A stretch of DNA of 64,000 nt from Evansella halocellulosilytica (GTDB taxonomy: Bacteria; Bacillota; Bacilli; Bacillales; Salisediminibacteriaceae): the NCBI RefSeq assembly GCF_002335745.1, contig NZ_NIST01000001.1, forward strand, positions 3,338,390-3,402,389, read 5' to 3'. The notes beneath the pieces are model-generated. The model did no database searches, was not told where the DNA came from, and was given only the letters and a program-made list of their open reading frames with translations. Within the stretch, counting starts at the first letter, position 1, and each line of letters opens with the position of its first letter. Made by a program: the position numbers and the translations under genes. This document shows positions 61,623 through 64,000 of this stretch, one piece after another.

Positions 61623-63035
61623 TTACGCTTGCTCTTTTTCATTATTTTCATTTTGTGCGTATCTCTCTTGCTCCTTTTTCCATTTTCTTTCTATCATTTT
61701 GTCACGTTTTTCTCTTTGATCTTTTAATGATTGATGTGATTCATCTGTTTCATAAGCTTTTCTTCGGTCGATCCGATTTAATCCGTCAGGGACGAGATTA
61801 AATTTTTCATCATTCATTAATGCTGCAACTCCAGAACGGCTTTGTTCTTTTCTTTCATAATATTGATAAAAGTAATCTTCTGCAGTATCAGGTATATAGT
61901 TTTTCGGTTCCGGATAAGAAGTAATGACACCTTCAAAATTTCTTAAAATGACTTTATCAGTACTTTGTGAAATTAAATAGTTCGGTTGCAACGTGATTTT
62001 TCCTCCGCCTCCAGGAGCATCGACAACAAATGCCGGAACCGCGTATCCTGAAGTGTGCCCGCGCAAACCTTCGATTATTTCAAGTCCTTTTGAAACAGGT
62101 GCTCTAAAATGACCAATTCCTTCAGATAGATCACATTGATAAATGTAATATGGCCTGACTCGTATTTTAACGAGGTCATGCATGAGTTTTTTCATAATTT
62201 CTACACTATCATTAATTCCAGCTAATATAACAGCTTGGTTTCCAACTGGCACTCCGGCATCTGCAAGCATCTCACATGCTTTCTTCGACTCCTCAGTAAT
62301 TTCTAGAGACGTATTAAAATGAGTATTTAACCAAACAGGATGATATTTCTTTAAAATATTGCATAAGTTTTCTGTTATCCGTTGAGGAAATACAACCGGT
62401 GCACGTGTGCCGATGCGAATGATTTCAACGTGATCGATTGCTCTTAAGTTCTTCAATACATATTCTAATATTTGGTCATTTATTAATAGACCGTCCCCGC
62501 CTGAAATAAGGACATCTCTCACCTCAGGATGTTCTGCAATATAATTAATGGCACCATCTAGCTGCTTTTTAGGAACACCCATTCCAATCTGACCGGAAAA
62601 GCGGCGTCGAGTACAGTAGCGACAGTACATTGAACATTGGTTTGTTACTAGAAATAATACTCGATCAGGATACCGATGCGTCAATCCAGGTACTGGAGAA
62701 TCCTCATCTTCAGCAAGTGGGTCTTCAAGGTCGTATTTAGACTTTTGAATTTCTTGCGATATTGGAACTGATTGCATCCGAATCGGACACCTCGGATCAT
62801 CCGGGTTCATGAGTGAAGCATAATAAGGAGTGATATTTAATGGTATTGTTTTTGTTGAAATTTTTACTCCTTCTTCTTCCTCAGGGGTTAAGTTTATAAT
62901 TTGTTTTAAATCATCTAATGTTCGAATCGTATTTGTCAGTTGCCAAATCCAATCATTCCATTTTTCATCCGGAACATCTTTCCATAAATCAAACTCTTTC
63001 CAATGACGTTCCGGTTTGTATAAGTCCATCTTCAT
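61623..63035 (-). CDS. kamA: L-lysine 2,3-aminomutase
   Basis: The 470-aa radical-SAM, PLP-dependent enzyme converts L-lysine to L-beta-lysine. The [4Fe-4S] ligands are C134, C138 and C141 in CSMYCRYC. The PLP lysine is K346 in PGGGGKITLQ, and LISGGDGLL is the SAM-binding motif. TSGYAVPAFVVDAP and the C-terminal zinc/dimerisation region are complete, as is the length (B. subtilis KamA is about 471 aa). AGGGAGG precedes the ATG. A sigma-54-type promoter lies 40 bp upstream. It is followed by yokU. Confidence 0.95.
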   Translation of the reverse strand: MKMDLYKPERHWKEFDLWKDVPDEKWNDWIWQLTNTIRTLDDLKQIINLTPEEEEGVKISTKTIPLNITPYYASLMNPDDPRCPIRMQSVPISQEIQKSKYDLEDPLAEDEDSPVPGLTHRYPDRVLFLVTNQCSMYCRYCTRRRFSGQIGMGVPKKQLDGAINYIAEHPEVRDVLISGGDGLLINDQILEYVLKNLRAIDHVEIIRIGTRAPVVFPQRITENLCNILKKYHPVWLNTHFNTSLEITEESKKACEMLADAGVPVGNQAVILAGINDSVEIMKKLMHDLVKIRVRPYYIYQCDLSEGIGHFRAPVSKGLEIIEGLRGHTSGYAVPAFVVDAPGGGGKITLQPNYLISQSTDKVILRNFEGVITSYPEPKNYIPDTAEDYFYQYYERKEQSRSGVAALMNDEKFNLVPDGLNRIDRRKAYETDESHQSLKDQREKRDKMIERKWKKEQERYAQNENNEKEQA

Positions 63036-63076
63036 TTTATATTCCTCCCTGAATGTTGTTGTCGTATTATATTTAA

Positions 63077-63093
63077 TGCAAAAGTCATGCCAA
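63077..63093 (-). promoter_or_regulatory. Sigma-54 (-24/-12) promoter of kamA
   Basis: On the minus strand TTGGCATGACTTTTGCA carries the invariant GG and GC with exactly ten bases between them. Only one base departs from TGGCACG-N4-TTGCA. It predicts a leader of about 30 nt before kamA. Confidence 0.8.
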
Positions 63094-63212
63094 TTGATTA
63101 GCTAAGATTGTAACTGGGAAGGAAAAGACTTAACATTCAGGGATAACCTCTATTTATACCCTTTTTCACAGGACTATTAAAAAATTCTTCCATATTGAAA
63201 TGAAGTTACTAA

Positions 63213-63238
63213 GAAAAAAAACGCCGAAATTTCGGCGC
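63213..63238 (-). terminator. Terminator of the truncated activator gene
   Basis: CGCCGAAATTTCGGCG (63222-63237) is a perfect 16-bp palindrome followed by T8 on the minus strand, three bases after the stop codon. Confidence 0.9.
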
Positions 63239-63240
63239 TA

Positions 63241-63633
63241 TTAATCTAATTTATATTTTGAAATTTTATATTGAAGTGTTTGTCTCGGTAGCTTTAACCG
63301 TTTTGCTGCTTTGTTTACATTATGGTTCGTGTCGATTAATGCTCTTTTTATCAATTCTTTTTCAATATGAGCAAGTTGATCTTTCAAACTATCCATATTT
63401 CCTGTTGAGAGAGGGAGTGTTCGTGGCTTCATTTCAAATAAATAATCTGGTAATAAATTTCGCGTAATCATTTTTTCGTCTGTTAAATTCATGATAGATT
63501 CAATGCAATGCTGTAGTTCGCGTACATTTCCAGGCCAATCGTAGTTCATTAAGATTTTCATGGTATCTTCAGAAAAATGCTGAATGTTTTTTTTGAATTC
63601 ACTATTATATTTATTTATAAGAACCAATTTCAT
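63241..63633 (-). pseudogene. Truncated sigma-54-dependent activator, C-terminal part only
   Basis: Only about 125 residues of a bacterial enhancer-binding protein remain: the end of the AAA+ domain (FSEDTMKILMNYDWPGNVRE followed by LQHCIES) and the Fis-type DNA-binding domain (NKAAKRLKLPRQTLQYKISK). The sensor domain, Walker motifs and the sigma-54-contacting GAFTGA loop are missing. A stop lies in frame just before the apparent start. The 5' end of the homology stops near 63630, close to a dispersed repeat and a transposase fragment. It probably once activated kamA; a SigL-dependent KamR is known for a Bacillus kam locus (from memory). Confidence 0.85.
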
Positions 63634-63713
63634 AATTCACTTTTTTAAAAAAGCAAACACTTTCAGAATAAAAGTTATACCTTTAAAAAATTATTCGATC
63701 TATTAACATTGAT

Positions 63714-63830
63714 GCTGATTTTCGCTTCAGGACGCTCGCTTGCCTCGGGCATTGCTTCAGCTTCCTCGGGGAGAGCACCCTGCGGGATCTTCAGCTAATG
63801 CTATTCCCGAAGGCGTCTCGCACCTTTCGC
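63714..63830 (-). repeat. Bacillaceae-type GC-rich dispersed repeat (family D)
   Basis: On the minus strand it begins GCGAAAGGTGCGAGACGCC and ends AAGCGAAAATCAGC, with GATCCCGCAGGG and GAGGAAGCTGAAGC within. I recognise this as a degenerate copy of a repeat found at many sites in Bacillaceae genomes. It lies between the activator remnant and the transposase end, in a 220-bp stretch without other genes. Confidence 0.65.
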
Positions 63831-63856
63831 TACAATCACTGGTTCCCTGCATTTTA

Positions 63857-64000
63857 TTAAGCTGCTGCCAAACTCGTTGAAGTTTGTTTTTGAGCAAGTC
63901 GCATGCTGGCTAATCTCATGCCATTATATACCATGGTAACTAAATCAAAATGGACTTTGGCTCGCTTTCCTGTTCGATATCTTACATTGTTTTCGTATAA
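63857..64000 (-). CDS. Probable transposase, C-terminal end (runs off the window)
   Basis: The last 47 codons of a minus-strand frame read YENNVRYRTGKRAKVHFDLV, then NGMRLASMRLAQKQ, and end at 63857. The basic, aromatic character and the setting beside a truncated gene suggest a transposase, but the family cannot be assigned from the fragment. The 5' part lies beyond the right edge. Confidence 0.45.
   Translation of the reverse strand, partial: LYENNVRYRTGKRAKVHFDLVTMVYNGMRLASMRLAQKQTSTSLAAA

Overview
The window is chromosomal DNA of a low-GC, endospore-forming Bacillaceae, probably a halo- or alkali-tolerant relative of Bacillus subtilis. The evidence is gene order and protein similarity: dinG-ypmA-ypmB-aspB-asnS-dnaD-nth-ypoC, convergent with recU-ponA, followed by yppC, sspM, racA and yppE. 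A spore protein gene (sspM), a Spo0E-like phosphatase, sigI-rsgI and a yodTSRQP/kamA-type locus point the same way. I saw no tRNA, rRNA or CRISPR.

Layout. 1-16.7 kb is conserved housekeeping: DNA repair and replication (dinG, dnaD, nth, recU), amino-acid and tRNA charging genes (aspB, asnS), the bifunctional penicillin-binding protein PonA with an acidic Asn-Gly tail, chromosome anchoring (racA) and small Bacillus proteins. An MTA/SAH deaminase with a degenerate metallo-beta-lactamase-fold protein sits between dinG and ypmA. 16.8-28.6 kb holds scattered metabolic and envelope genes (pncA, an AEC carrier, a YeeE/YedE sulfur transporter, a kynurenine formamidase, two thioredoxin-fold proteins, cvfC, ydbS-ydbT, an MBL hydrolase). 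28.7-31.4 kb is the sigI-rsgI module with a sigma-I-like promoter and a hairpin-covered downstream secreted-protein gene. 31.5-42.9 kb holds a TelA pair, a lipid kinase, tatA-tatC, dck-dgk, DegV, a patatin and an S9 peptidase. 43-46.7 kb is repeat-rich and carries an MFS exporter between about 140-bp inverted repeats. 46.7-48.5 kb encodes a membrane-anchored subtilase with a Cache-like N-terminal region. 48.6-52.3 kb is a mobile island: a frameshifted IS1182-type transposase gene, a run of hairpins and a group II intron with its reverse transcriptase.

The most interesting region is 53-63.7 kb. A PucR-type regulator is divergent from yodT-yodS-yodR-yodQ-aldehyde dehydrogenase-yodP, which converges on kamA-yokU. 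KamA and YodP should convert lysine to beta-lysine and then N-epsilon-acetyl-beta-lysine. The aminotransferase, CoA-transferase, deacylase and aldehyde dehydrogenase could carry this on to a C4 amino acid and its aldehyde (inference). kamA has a near-consensus sigma-54 (-24/-12) promoter. The sigma-54 activator gene just upstream keeps only its C-terminus and is followed by a GC-rich dispersed repeat and a transposase end, which suggests that the regulation of the pathway has been damaged in this strain.

At least four dispersed repeat families occur in the intergenic regions, and all of them form stem-loops.
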